Counted from the first letter of the stretch, positions 1 through 8,078 are shown. The stretch: 11,435 nucleotides of DNA from SZUA-442 sp963753185 (GCA_963753185.1 CAVWBO010000006.1:1-11435); one strand, 5' to 3'. Notes: generated by a model from the letters alone, not told the origin. Program-made: numbers and translations.

Positions 1-1
1 C

Positions 2-211
2 GCTGCGACGGAGTGGTTCCTCAAGGACGGCGACAACTGCCTCGTCGTCGAGCCGTTCCCCTCTTCGATCGCTGATGGGGTTTCGCGACTCGTCGATGAC
101 CCCGACTTGCGGCGCGAGATTGCGGAACGCGGCCGTGGCGAGGTCGCGCTTGGAGACTGGCAGAATGAGTTCGGCCGCGTCTGGGACTTCATCAACGGAC
201 CACCGACATGA
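2..211 (+). CDS. Glycosyltransferase, C-terminal fragment (5' end outside window)
   Basis: This frame is open from base 2 to the TGA at 209-211 and gives 69 residues. The fragment contains a run reading NCLVVEPFPSSIADGVSRL, followed by DDPDLRREIAERGR and a tryptophan-rich tail (DWQNEFGRVWDF). That pattern (a 'glycan left in a privileged position' loop, then a helix with DDPxLRxxxAxxGR) is typical of the last 60-70 residues of GT-B fold enzymes of the GT4/GT1 type, which transfer a sugar from an activated donor in the cytoplasm. The catalytic and donor-binding centre lies to the left of the window, so donor and acceptor cannot be named. Its stop overlaps the next start as ATGA, which implies one transcript and translational coupling with the methyltransferase. 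Confidence 0.72.
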   Translation, partial: AATEWFLKDGDNCLVVEPFPSSIADGVSRLVDDPDLRREIAERGRGEVALGDWQNEFGRVWDFINGPPT

Positions 212-840
212 GCACCATTCGGTCGGAGGTGCCGGAACACCTCGTGGATCGGGAATACGACCTCACGTCCCGACATCTGCTGGTGGCGCGGCTGGTCAAG
301 CGGATCTGCCCAGCGGGGGGCCGCGTGCTCGATATCGGCGGATCGGCAGGCCTGACCGCTAGCTTCCTGCCCGGATACGACGTCATAGCCGCGGACATCC
401 TCCCCGATGACGTTGACGTTGTTGCTTCAGGCAATCGCCTTCCGTTTCGGTCCGGTGTGTTCTCGGTAGCGGTGATCCTCGACGTGCTCGAGCACGTCCC
501 AGCGGAGATACGCGACGACATCATCGACGAGGCAATCCGAACATCGGGCAGGGTGATCGTGGCGGGGCCCTTCGCTGATCCCGCCGTCGAAGCGGCCGAA
601 GCACACCAACGTGCGGCGTTCGAAGCCCTCAACGGCGGAAGGCTGCATCCTTGGCTCGAGGAGCACAAGGACTGCGGGCTGCCCTCCCTTGATGCAACGG
701 TCTCTCGTCTGGAACTCCACGGACTTGCTACCGCGAGCTTCGGATCCAACCCGCTCGACCTGTGGTCCGTGCTGCTCTTCAACACCCACGTCGCGCTCCG
801 CATGGGTCTCGATGAGGCGACCCACACGCTGCCGCGCTGA
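208..840 (+). CDS. Class I SAM-dependent methyltransferase (Methyltransf_11 type)
   Basis: The product is 210 residues. Seen: a glycine-rich SAM-binding motif I, VLDIGGSAG, at residues 40-48; an acidic end of the next strand (AADILPDD, 61-68); and the motif DVLEHVP at 92-98, typical of Methyltransf_11 proteins. A later segment HPWLEEHKDCGLPS (147-160) resembles the 'HP.L.EH...GLP' stretch of methyltransferases found in polysaccharide clusters beside GT2 enzymes. The start is the ATG at 208, inside the ATGA overlap with the upstream gene; there is no strong Shine-Dalgarno sequence, as expected for coupling. The stop is one base before the next ATG. The likely role is methylation of a sugar or glycan end in the cytoplasm, inferred from context. 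The acceptor cannot be told from sequence. Confidence 0.85.
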   Translation: MSTIRSEVPEHLVDREYDLTSRHLLVARLVKRICPAGGRVLDIGGSAGLTASFLPGYDVIAADILPDDVDVVASGNRLPFRSGVFSVAVILDVLEHVPAEIRDDIIDEAIRTSGRVIVAGPFADPAVEAAEAHQRAAFEALNGGRLHPWLEEHKDCGLPSLDATVSRLELHGLATASFGSNPLDLWSVLLFNTHVALRMGLDEATHTLPR

Positions 841-841
841 G

Positions 842-3010
842 ATGCTCGAAGACTTCATGGAGAGGGCCGACGCTACTCCACCGAGCTACCGCCACATCGT
901 GGTCGGTGCAAGTGCAAGCGATGTTGATGCGATCATTGCGGACATAGAGACAGGGGTTGACCCGGTTGCTGTTGACGCTGCGATACGAGCCACAGAGGTG
1001 AACACCGCCAAAGTGATCGATTCCGGGCTGGACCACATCGATGCGTACCGTTCGAGGTTGGCAGAGGGTTGGCGATCCAGCGTCGAGCAGGCAGAAGCAC
1101 AGCAACGGACCCACGCAGCGGATGTCGAGCGTTTCGAGGCCGATCTCGCAGCTTTCAAGGCCGATCTCGCAACAACGACGCAAGGGTGGCGCAACACCGC
1201 TGAACGACTCGAGCGGGTTGAGAAGTCGCGTTGGTCGTCGGACACAATGCTGACCGCGGCACCGGCTGCATGGCTCGTGAATGTCTCACTACCCGGCACG
1301 GCGAAGCCGCCGATCCCGCCTCTCGACGGCGGCGCGTTCGACAGGTGGATTGCCCTCCGCGCCGAGCGAGTTGATGCCCCTCATGCATCCGGCCCGAAGG
1401 TCTCGATACTCGTACCAGTCTTCAACCCACCGGCGGAGTTCCTCGAAGCGTGCATCCGGTCGGTGCGAGGCCAAACGTACAACAACTGGGAACTCGTGCT
1501 GATGAACGCGTCCGACGCCCCGCACGTCGACCCGATCTGCTCCCGGTTCGCAGCGGTCGACGATCGCATCATCGTTGTGAAGGGAGCCAACGAAGGCATC
1601 GCCGCCAACACCAATACGGCAGCAGCCGCGGCATCGGGCGAGCTTCTGGCCCTGCTCGATCACGACGACGAGTTGGCACCACACGCCCTTGCGGCGGTCG
1701 TCGCCGCACTCGAAGACAAGCCGGACGCCGCTGTCGTCTACAGCGACGAGGACGCAATGGATCCCAACGGCAATCGATCAGACCCGTTCTTCAAGCCGTC
1801 TTGGTCGCCGGATCTGCTCAGACACATCAACTACATCACCCACTTCATGGTTGTCCGAAGGACGTTGTGGGAAGAGATCGGTGGAATGCGTTCTCCGTAT
1901 GATGGCGCTCAAGACTACGACCTCGCGCTTCGCGCCACCAGCCGTGCAGGTGGTGCCGTCCACATTCCCGACATCCTCTACCACTGGCGTCGACACGAAG
2001 CATCGACGGCTTCCGATGTCATGGTCAAGCCGTACGCCCACTTCGCTGGTCGAGCGGCCCTCGAGGACTTCATGAAAGCGGCAGCGCCCGGCGCACGGGT
2101 TGAGTTCGGAACCGGACCCACATCTCATCGCGTGCGCTATCCGACACAACGCGCCACGGTCACAGCCATCGTGCCCTTCAAGGACGCCGCAGGACTCACC
2201 GATCAGTGCCTCTCGAGTCTCGCCATTACGAAGGGCACGACCGACCTCGAAGTACTGCTTGTCGACAACCGCAGCGAGGAACCGGAGACACGAGACCGGA
2301 TAGCTGATTGGAAATCGCGGTGGCCGTGGGTGCGGAGCGTTGCGTTCGACGAGCCGTTCAACTTCCAGAGACTCAACAACTGGGCTGCAGAGCAAGCACG
2401 GGGCTCGACGCTGCTCTTCCTCAACAATGACACCGAGGCGGTGCACGAGGGATGGCTTGACGCGATGCTCGAGCATGCTCAGCGCCCCGAGGTCGGTGCC
2501 GTAGGAGCTCGCCTGTTCTTCCCTGATGGCACCGTTCAGCACGCTGGCGTGACGATTGGCATAGGAGGGTTTGCGGATCATCCCTGGTCCGGCATGGATC
2601 CGGCGCAGTGGACGGCCGCCGGGCCGTCGTATTGGAACCGCAACTTCCTTGCGGTTACCGCGGCGTGTCTCATGATCGAGCGAACCAAGTTCGAGAGTGT
2701 CGGCGGATTCGATGATCGATTCACGATCGGCGGTGGCGATGTGGATCTTGGGGTGCGCCTGCATCAAGCCGGATATTGGAACGTCTACACACCGTTCGCC
2801 CGGCTCATCCACCACGAATCGGCGAGCCGAGGTACCACTGTTCCGAAATCGGACCTCGAGCAGTCGATCCGCGTCTACGCGCCGTTCCTGGACGGTGGAG
2901 ATCCCTTCTCCAATCCGAATCTCTCCCTCGCCGACACCAGCGTGAGCATCGACGCAACCACCGCTGCCGTCGAACGACGCAGCCGGATCCCGAGTCGAGG
3001 ATCTCGCTGA
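842..3010 (+). CDS. Coiled-coil protein with two GT2 glycosyltransferase domains
   Basis: The product is 722 residues from the ATG at 842, one base after the methyltransferase stop (TGA-G-ATG). The frame is open further upstream, but only inside the methyltransferase gene. Residues about 70-130 are charged, alanine-rich and heptad-like, so probably a coiled coil. GT2 domain A starts at KVSILVPVFNPP (186-197) and carries the acidic metal/donor motif DHDDE (273-277). SDPFFKPSWSPDLL (313-326) and the DGAQDYDLALR block (354-364) follow. GT2 domain B starts at TVTAIVPFKD (439-448), has NNDTE at 528-532 and ends near RLIHHESASRG (654-664). No membrane segments or signal peptide are evident, so it should be a cytoplasmic or membrane-peripheral GT-A enzyme adding one or two sugars to a surface glycan. 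Donor identities are unknown. Confidence 0.88.
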   Translation: MLEDFMERADATPPSYRHIVVGASASDVDAIIADIETGVDPVAVDAAIRATEVNTAKVIDSGLDHIDAYRSRLAEGWRSSVEQAEAQQRTHAADVERFEADLAAFKADLATTTQGWRNTAERLERVEKSRWSSDTMLTAAPAAWLVNVSLPGTAKPPIPPLDGGAFDRWIALRAERVDAPHASGPKVSILVPVFNPPAEFLEACIRSVRGQTYNNWELVLMNASDAPHVDPICSRFAAVDDRIIVVKGANEGIAANTNTAAAAASGELLALLDHDDELAPHALAAVVAALEDKPDAAVVYSDEDAMDPNGNRSDPFFKPSWSPDLLRHINYITHFMVVRRTLWEEIGGMRSPYDGAQDYDLALRATSRAGGAVHIPDILYHWRRHEASTASDVMVKPYAHFAGRAALEDFMKAAAPGARVEFGTGPTSHRVRYPTQRATVTAIVPFKDAAGLTDQCLSSLAITKGTTDLEVLLVDNRSEEPETRDRIADWKSRWPWVRSVAFDEPFNFQRLNNWAAEQARGSTLLFLNNDTEAVHEGWLDAMLEHAQRPEVGAVGARLFFPDGTVQHAGVTIGIGGFADHPWSGMDPAQWTAAGPSYWNRNFLAVTAACLMIERTKFESVGGFDDRFTIGGGDVDLGVRLHQAGYWNVYTPFARLIHHESASRGTTVPKSDLEQSIRVYAPFLDGGDPFSNPNLSLADTSVSIDATTAAVERRSRIPSRGSR
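1132..1173 (+). repeat. 21-bp in-frame tandem repeat encoding one coiled-coil heptad twice
   Basis: Two adjacent 21-base units (1132-1152 and 1153-1173) match at 19 of 21 positions. They encode FEADLAA and FKADLAT, exactly one heptad each, inside the predicted coiled coil of the double-GT2 protein. The two differences are both G versus A. The unit length equals one coiled-coil heptad, so gain or loss of a unit keeps the frame and changes only the coil length. Confidence 0.8.
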
Positions 3011-3039
3011 AGAGCCATCGATCGTCGGATGGACGTGCG

Positions 3040-4361
3040 ATGACCAGTGCCCGGACTGCCGGCACCGCGTACGCGGGCTTGAGGGGATCGTTGTCATGCA
3101 CTCCACGAGGCCTTTGCCGGATGACCAGACCCAGCGACAACCGGAACCACTCAGACCCCTTCTTCAAGCCCCGCTGGTCCCCGGACCTCCTGCGTACCGT
3201 CAACTACATCACACACCTCCAGGTGGTCCGTTCGCGGACGTGTGGGAGGACGTTGGAGGTCTACGGTCCGAGATGGATGGCGCACAGGACTATGACCTCG
3301 CCCTCAGGGCGACGTCGGCGGTCGGAGGCGCCATCCACGTCGCGGACATCCTCTACCACTGGCGTATCCACGAGGACTCCACCGCATCCGACGTCGGTGT
3401 CAAACCACACGCCCACAGGGCGGGACGACGCGCCCTCGAGGACTTCGCACGCAGGCACGCTCCCGGTTCCTGGATCGAATTCGGTACGGGCCCCACGTCA
3501 CATCGCTTCCGATATGGCGTGAAGCCCATGCCGCTGTCGATCATCATTCCGTTCCGCGACCGGCCGGACCTCACGCAGCAGTGCCTCGAAGGCATCGCGA
3601 GCACCGGGACGACACTGCCGCTCGAAGTCCTCCTGGTCGACAACCGGAGTCAGGATGCGGCGACGCACGGACGTGTCGAGGAGTGGCTCGATCGCTACGC
3701 CTGGGCGCGTCTCCTCCGATACGACGAGCCGTTCAACTTCCAGAAGATGAACAACTGGGCCGTGGGTCACGCATCGGGTGACCTCCTGCTGTTCCTCAAC
3801 AACGACACCGAGCCATTCCACGAGGGGTGGGTGGAAGCCCTCGCGGAGCACGCACAACGGCCTGAGGTGGGCGCGGTGGGGGCAAGACTGTTCTATCCGA
3901 ATGGGCTCGTCCAGCACGCCGGCGTGGCAGTCGGAATCGGCGGGTATGCCGACCATCCGTGGGCGGGCCTCGCTCCCGACGTGTGGACACCGGCGGGACC
4001 GTCGTACTGGACGCGTGACTTCCTCGCGGTGACGGCTGCCTGCCTCATGATCGAACGCTCGAAGCTCGAGTCGGTGGACGGGTTCGACGAACGGTTCACG
4101 ATCGGCGGTGGAGACGTCGCCCTCGGGCTCGCACTTCACGAACGCGGCCTATGGAATGTGATGACACCCTATGCCCGCCTCATCCACCACGAATCGCAGT
4201 CCCGGGGAACCGTGGTCCCCGACTCTGATCTCGTCCTCTCCCGCACGAGGTATCGGCCGTACGTCGGAGGTCGAGATCCGTTCTACAACCCCAATCTGTC
4301 ACTTGCGGACACCTCGGTGTCCATCGCCCACCACGAACGCGGCGATGACCAGCCCCACTGA
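3040..4361 (+). pseudogene. Truncated and frameshifted paralogue of the upstream double-GT2 gene
   Basis: Similarity to the preceding gene begins near base 3150 (HSDPFFKPRWSPDLL) and continues to the end, roughly two thirds identical by eye, including QDYDLALRATS, EFGTGPTSHR, LLVDNRS, NNDTE and NPNLSLADTSVSI. The coiled coil and the N-terminal half of GT2 domain A, including its DHDDE site, are absent; only about 140 bases separate the previous stop from the homology. The frame also changes: codons read in one phase through base 3240 (VVRSRT) and in another from 3243 (WEDVGG), consistent with one lost base at 3240/3241. The 3040 start is only the first ATG of the upstream phase. The intact GT2 domain B could still be made from an ATG at 3528 (277 residues), but no good ribosome site precedes it. 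It is either a decayed tandem duplicate or an assembly artefact. Confidence 0.8.
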
Positions 4362-4413
4362 GTCGCTCGGTCGGCATCGGACATCCGGACCGTGCCGGAC
4401 CGCTCCCTCGTAC

Positions 4414-4426
4414 GCGCACCGTGCGC
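4414..4426 (+). terminator. Short GC hairpin after the GT2 pair, possible terminator
   Basis: A perfect 5-bp stem GCGCA/TGCGC with a CCG loop lies in the 135-base gap between the truncated GT2 gene and the oxidoreductase. No T-run follows, so it is not a classical Rho-independent terminator; some high-GC genomes use tail-less hairpins. The same gap holds a direct repeat CCGGACCG at 4385-4392 and 4395-4402. Confidence 0.22.
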
Positions 4427-4436
4427 CACACATCCA

Positions 4437-4466
4437 CTGAGCTCGTTCCTGCCATTCCGCTAGCAT
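4437..4466 (+). promoter_or_regulatory. Candidate promoter for the oxidoreductase-GT4 pair
   Basis: TAGCAT at 4461-4466 fits a TANNNT -10 element. CTGAGC at 4437-4442, 18 bases upstream, matches three positions of TTGACA. The predicted start of transcription would leave a leader of about 25 bases containing the ribosome site GAAGGAA (4484-4490), 6 bases before the ATG at 4497. A similar CTAGCCT occurs before the second aminotransferase gene. The -35 match is weak. Confidence 0.33.
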
Positions 4467-4496
4467 CCCCGGGTTCGCCGAACGAAGGAACGACGC

Positions 4497-5478
4497 ATGC
4501 CACTCCGCCTCGGCGTGATCGGCGCGGGCGCGATGGGGGCACTCCACACGAGGGTCGTCACGGACGCCGCCGACGTCGACCTCGCGTGGGTCGCAGACCC
4601 CGATCAACCCGCCCTCGACCGAGTACACGCCCGCTACGGCGCCGAGACGCTGTCCGACGCCGGGATCGCTCCGGGATGTCGACGCGGTCATCATCGCCTC
4701 ACCGACTCACACCCATCTCGAGTTCTGCCTTCATGCGATCGATGCCGGCGTGCCGTTCCTCGTGGAGAAGCCGCTGAGCTCGTCCATCGAGGACGTCGAG
4801 GCGGTCTTCGAGACGGCGACGAAGGCGGCGGTCCCGTTCACGGTGGGGTTCGTGGAGCGATTCAATCCGGCGGTCAGGACGATCGAGGGCATCATCGAGA
4901 GGCCGATCTACTTCAACGCCACCCGCCACTCCCCGTACGTGGAGCGTATTCGCACGGGCGTCAGCGGCGACCTGATGATCCACGACATCGACCTGGCGCT
5001 GCGCCTCGTGCGTTCCGAACCCGTGTCGGTGTCGGCGAGCCTCGCGTTCGTCCACCCTTCCTCAGAGACGGGGGCGGAGGACATCGCCGAAGCGCACATC
5101 AGGTTCGATGACGGAGCGCTGGCATCGCTCTCCGCGAGCCGAGCGGCCCAGCGGAAGATCCGCAACCTCACGGTGGCGGATCTCGAGGTCGCAGCGGAGG
5201 TGGATCTGATCCGCCAGGACATCACGATCTACCGGCATGTGTTGAGCACCTCGATCGATGAGGATCGCCCCGGCTACCGCCAGGAGACGATCATGGAGAT
5301 CCCACAGCTCCAACACCGCATCGAGCCCCTCGTCGCGCAGCTGGAGCACTTCAAGGACCTCATCGCAGGTGAGGTCGACCCGGTCGTGGAGGCCGAGGGT
5401 GTGATGGCACCGCACCGCATCCTCGCAGCCGCCGAACACAGTGCAACGGGTGGGTTCACCGTCGCCGCCGCGGTCTGA
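4497..5478 (+). pseudogene. Gfo/Idh/MocA-family sugar-nucleotide oxidoreductase, frame interrupted
   Basis: Translation from the ATG at 4497 (site GAAGGAA, 6-base spacing) begins with the Rossmann motif GVIGAGAMG at residues 6-14 and runs to LSDAGIA at base 4670. The homology then continues one base later, from 4672, as RDVDAVIIASPTHTH. Removing one C at about 4671 gives a 326-residue protein, the normal family length. It has the signature EKP at 90-92 (catalytic lysine) and DLMIHDIDL at 158-166 (catalytic histidine region). Family members oxidise or reduce a sugar ring carbon with NAD(P); in amino-sugar pathways WbpB/WlbA/GnnA-type enzymes make the 3-keto intermediate for a DegT aminotransferase. 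That role is inferred from the neighbours. The stop shares TGATG with the GT4 gene. Whether the indel is biological or a sequencing error cannot be decided here. Confidence 0.82.
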
Positions 5479-6684
5479 TGTCGATGCGAATCGCCGTCGT
5501 CAACAACTTCTATCCACCTCGCACCGGGGGGAGCGCGGCACCTCAGCGATGCCCTCGCCCGTGAGATGGCGGCACGCGGGCATCAGGTACTCGTCATCAC
5601 GGCCCAGTTCGGCGATGCGCCCGCCGAGGAGGAACGGGATGGGGTGCGAATCGTGCGGTTGCCCGCGTGGTACCTGCCGAGGACGAAGCTGTCATTCAAC
5701 TTCGACATCAACTTCGTCACCACACCCGGGAACCTGCGTCGCGTCTTCCGGTTGCTCGACGAGTTCGCGCCAGATGTGATCCACCAACACGGCCAGCTGT
5801 TCGACCTCACGTTCATCTCGTCGGTCTACGCCAGACGACGGGGTGTCCCCACCGTCCTGTCGGTGCACACTCGCCTCGAACACCCGAACCCCATCGCCGA
5901 TGTCGTCTTCAGGTTCGGCGATGCCCTCGTCGTCCGGCCATTCGTCTCGATCGGGCGTCCCCACGTGATCGCCATGGATCGGCTCATGGCGTCGTACATC
6001 CACAGGCGGTATCGAGTCCCGGAACACCGCATGGTCGGCATTCCCGTCGGCATCGACCCCGCGAGGTTCGCCGAACCGCCGAGCGAGGACGTACGTGCGG
6101 ATCTCGGCATCGGTGAAGCGCCGATGATCCTGTCGATCGGGCACGTGATCCCCGTCCGCTCCCGGATCACCCTCGTCGAGTCGATCCCCACCGTGTTGGC
6201 GGCCTACCCCGATGCCGCCTTCGTCGTGGTGGGGAAGACCTACACCGAGACCTTCGTCCAGCGAGCGGAGGAACTGGGCGTCACCGACAACCTGCACATC
6301 GTCGGCGAGGTGCCGAGCAGCGAGATCCCGAACTTCGTCGCGGCAGCGGACATCGAGGCCCACGACCTCGACGGCGGCGGGTGCGGTACGGCGAACCTCG
6401 AGGTGATGGCGGCGGGTGTGCCCACGATCGTCGCCGTGCGGCCGGACAACTTCCTCGGGATCGAGCTCCGTACCGGCGAGAACATCGTGCTCGTGCCACC
6501 TTCGGACCCGGTCGCCGTCGGCCGTGCGATCGTCGCCGTGCTGTCGGATCCCGCGGGAGCGAAGCGAATCGGCTCGGGACAACGGCAACTCATCGACGAG
6601 CACTTCACGCTGGATGTGGTGGCATCACGCCACGAGCAGCTCTTCGAGGAGCTCGTTCAGTCGGCTCCACGGAATCAGTCGTAG
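5478..6684 (+). pseudogene. GT4-family glycosyltransferase, frame interrupted at a G6 run
   Basis: The start ATG at 5478 overlaps the oxidoreductase stop (TGATG) and gives MSMRIAVVNNFYPPRTGG, the standard GT-B N-terminus. The frame then breaks in the six-G run at 5526-5531. With five Gs it continues as ARHLSDALAREMAARGH to the TAG at 6682-6684, 401 residues in all. Further features are HQHG (102-105), the second Rossmann half opening with MILSIGHVIPVR (216-227), and a donor-site segment HDLDGGGCGTANLEVMAAG (295-313). The usual EX7E pair is incomplete: Glu308 is present, but the position eight residues earlier is Gly. A start at 5566 would lose the first strand and glycine loop and probably activity. 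It should transfer a sugar from a nucleotide donor in the cytoplasm; the specificity is unknown. Its 3' end overlaps the convergent acyltransferase by 10 bases. Confidence 0.83.
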
Positions 6685-7130
6685 TCGAAGCGAACATCGC
6701 CACCGTCAACGACGACGGTACCGATCCTCCTTGCGGGGACACCCCCGACGATCGCATGGTCGGCGACATCGTCGACGACGACGGCGCCCGCACCGACGAC
6801 GGCATGATGCCCGATCGTCACACCCATCAGGATCGTGGCGTTGGCACCGATGAACACGAAATCACCGATGGATGTGGGGGCGCGGTCAACCGTCGGGTAG
6901 GCCCTGCCCGATACGCATCGGCGAGCACTCGAATGGCTGTAGACGTGCACACCCGAACTGATGTCGCAGCCCTTCCCGATCGTCACCCCGCCCGAGGCAT
7001 CGATGACGGTGAAGGCACCGATCCACGTTCCCTCCCCGATGACGGGGGTGCCGGTGATCCACGCATGGGAGTTGTAGGGATTCTCTGCGACCTTCGCGTC
7101 CATGTGGGAAGCAGCCGGAGATCCGGTCAC
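6675..7130 (-). CDS. Hexapeptide-repeat (left-handed beta-helix) acyltransferase
   Basis: The product is 151 residues from a GTG at 7130, which overlaps the epimerase stop as GTGA and has GGGGA about 10 bases upstream. An ATG at 7103 is the alternative start and would remove nine residues. Most of the chain is imperfect hexapeptide repeats (VIGEGTWIGAF, VTIGKGCDISSGV, SIGDFVFIGANATIL, VTIGHHAVVGAGAVV), followed by GGVPARRIG, the usual end of the coil in sugar O- and N-acetyltransferases. A histidine in HVYSHSS (62-68) sits where the catalytic base of this group is expected. As last gene of the aminotransferase-epimerase operon it probably acetylates the amino group installed on a nucleotide sugar (compare WbpD/WlbB or FdtC), but O-acetylation is possible. 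Such enzymes act as trimers with acetyl-CoA. Confidence 0.8.
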   Translation of the reverse strand: MTGSPAASHMDAKVAENPYNSHAWITGTPVIGEGTWIGAFTVIDASGGVTIGKGCDISSGVHVYSHSSARRCVSGRAYPTVDRAPTSIGDFVFIGANATILMGVTIGHHAVVGAGAVVVDDVADHAIVGGVPARRIGTVVVDGGDVRFDYD

Positions 7131-8068
7131 GGCGAGTTCGTCCCCAACGACGCGACCAGGTCCCGCAGGCCATCCTCGACCGAGATCTCGGGCTTCCATC
7201 CCATCACGTCCTCGGCGAGGGCGATGTCGGCCGCCCTCCGCGAGACCAGGACATCCCTCGGTCGGAAGATCGGTTCGACGTCGACCCCCGAGACCTCGAT
7301 GAGGATCGCGGCGAGATCGGCGATCGAGGTGGTGATACCCGTGCCGATGTTCATCGTGTAGCCCCATCGTTCACTCTCCATCGCATCCGCCGTCGCACGT
7401 GCGATGTCCTGCACGTGGATGAAGTCCATGCTCTGGGATCCTTCGCCGTCGATGATGGGAGGCTCGCCGGCTTGAATGCGCTTGAGGAAGGCGAGAACGA
7501 CAGACGTGTAGTACGCACTCACCTTCTGGCCGGGTCCGTAGACGTTGAAGTACCTCAGGGCATTCCACTCGAGTCCGGTGGTTCTCCCGTAGAAGTCGAG
7601 AAGGTGTTCGGCGGCCAACTTCGAGAGGCAGTACGGAGTCGCCGGATGGAAGGGGCCCTCTTCGGGCATGGGGAGCCGTTCCGGTTCGCCGTAGACGGAG
7701 GCACTCGATGCGAACACGAGGCGCCTGACCCGTTCATCCGCAGCAGCCTGGAAGACATGGTTGGACCCGATAATGTTGATGTCGAGGGATTCCGCGGGGT
7801 CTGCGATGCTCTTGTTGATCGACACAGCTGCAAGGTGGATCACGAAATCGGAACCGGTGACGGCGCGGCGCACCGCGTCGGCGTAGCGTACGTCGCCCTC
7901 GATCAGCTCGACGTGTGGGGAGGCGACGAGCCGTTCGAGCGCCGCCAGGTCCGGACGAGCCAGGTTGTCGAAGATCCTCACCTCGTAGCCGCGATCGACG
8001 AGGATCTCGGTGACCCGCGAGCCGATGAAGCCCGCCCCTCCCGTGATGACGACGGTGTGTCTTGCCAT
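7127..8068 (-). CDS. NAD-dependent epimerase/dehydratase (extended SDR, GalE-like)
   Basis: The product is 313 residues. The NAD-binding motif GGAGFIG is at 10-16, an acidic residue ends the second strand (IFDN, 32-35), SSASVYG is at 121-127 and the active-site pair is in YCLSK (Tyr146, Lys150). RYFNVYGPGQ (172-181) and DFIHVQDIA (215-223) are typical of the substrate-binding half of extended SDR enzymes. The ATG at 8068 was chosen because AGGAG (8079-8083 on this strand) lies 10 bases before it and the Rossmann strand begins at once. An ATG at 8101, one base after the aminotransferase stop, would add 11 residues without known function. It likely acts on a nucleoside-diphosphate sugar (4-epimerisation or dehydration) ahead of the aminotransferase. 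The sequence does not separate UDP-, dTDP- and GDP-sugar users. Confidence 0.88.
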   Translation of the reverse strand: MARHTVVITGGAGFIGSRVTEILVDRGYEVRIFDNLARPDLAALERLVASPHVELIEGDVRYADAVRRAVTGSDFVIHLAAVSINKSIADPAESLDINIIGSNHVFQAAADERVRRLVFASSASVYGEPERLPMPEEGPFHPATPYCLSKLAAEHLLDFYGRTTGLEWNALRYFNVYGPGQKVSAYYTSVVLAFLKRIQAGEPPIIDGEGSQSMDFIHVQDIARATADAMESERWGYTMNIGTGITTSIADLAAILIEVSGVDVEPIFRPRDVLVSRRAADIALAEDVMGWKPEISVEDGLRDLVASLGTNSP

Positions 8069-8078
8069 GTCCGTATCG

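Noticed and set aside
611..841. Upstream extension of the double-GT2 reading frame inside the methyltransferase gene
   Set aside because: The extension has no homology, while the ATG at 842 sits one base after the methyltransferase stop, as expected for coupled genes.
1778..3106. Long minus-strand open frame (442 residues) opposite the double-GT2 gene
   Set aside because: It is antisense to a well-supported gene, has no recognisable motifs, and long antisense frames are common in GC-rich DNA.
4385..4402. Direct repeat CCGGACCG twice with a 2-base spacer, considered as an operator
   Set aside because: Only 8 bases per copy in GC-rich DNA, not palindromic as a pair, and not placed convincingly against the -10 candidate.
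6381..7361. Plus-strand open frame (326 residues) across the GT4 end and the acyltransferase
   Set aside because: It crosses two genes with clear homology in other frames; its composition is typical of a shadow frame.
6675..7367. Acyltransferase extended to a start at 7367 as a fusion with upstream sequence
   Set aside because: The extra 79 residues are an out-of-frame reading of the epimerase C-terminus; the epimerase is intact to its own stop.
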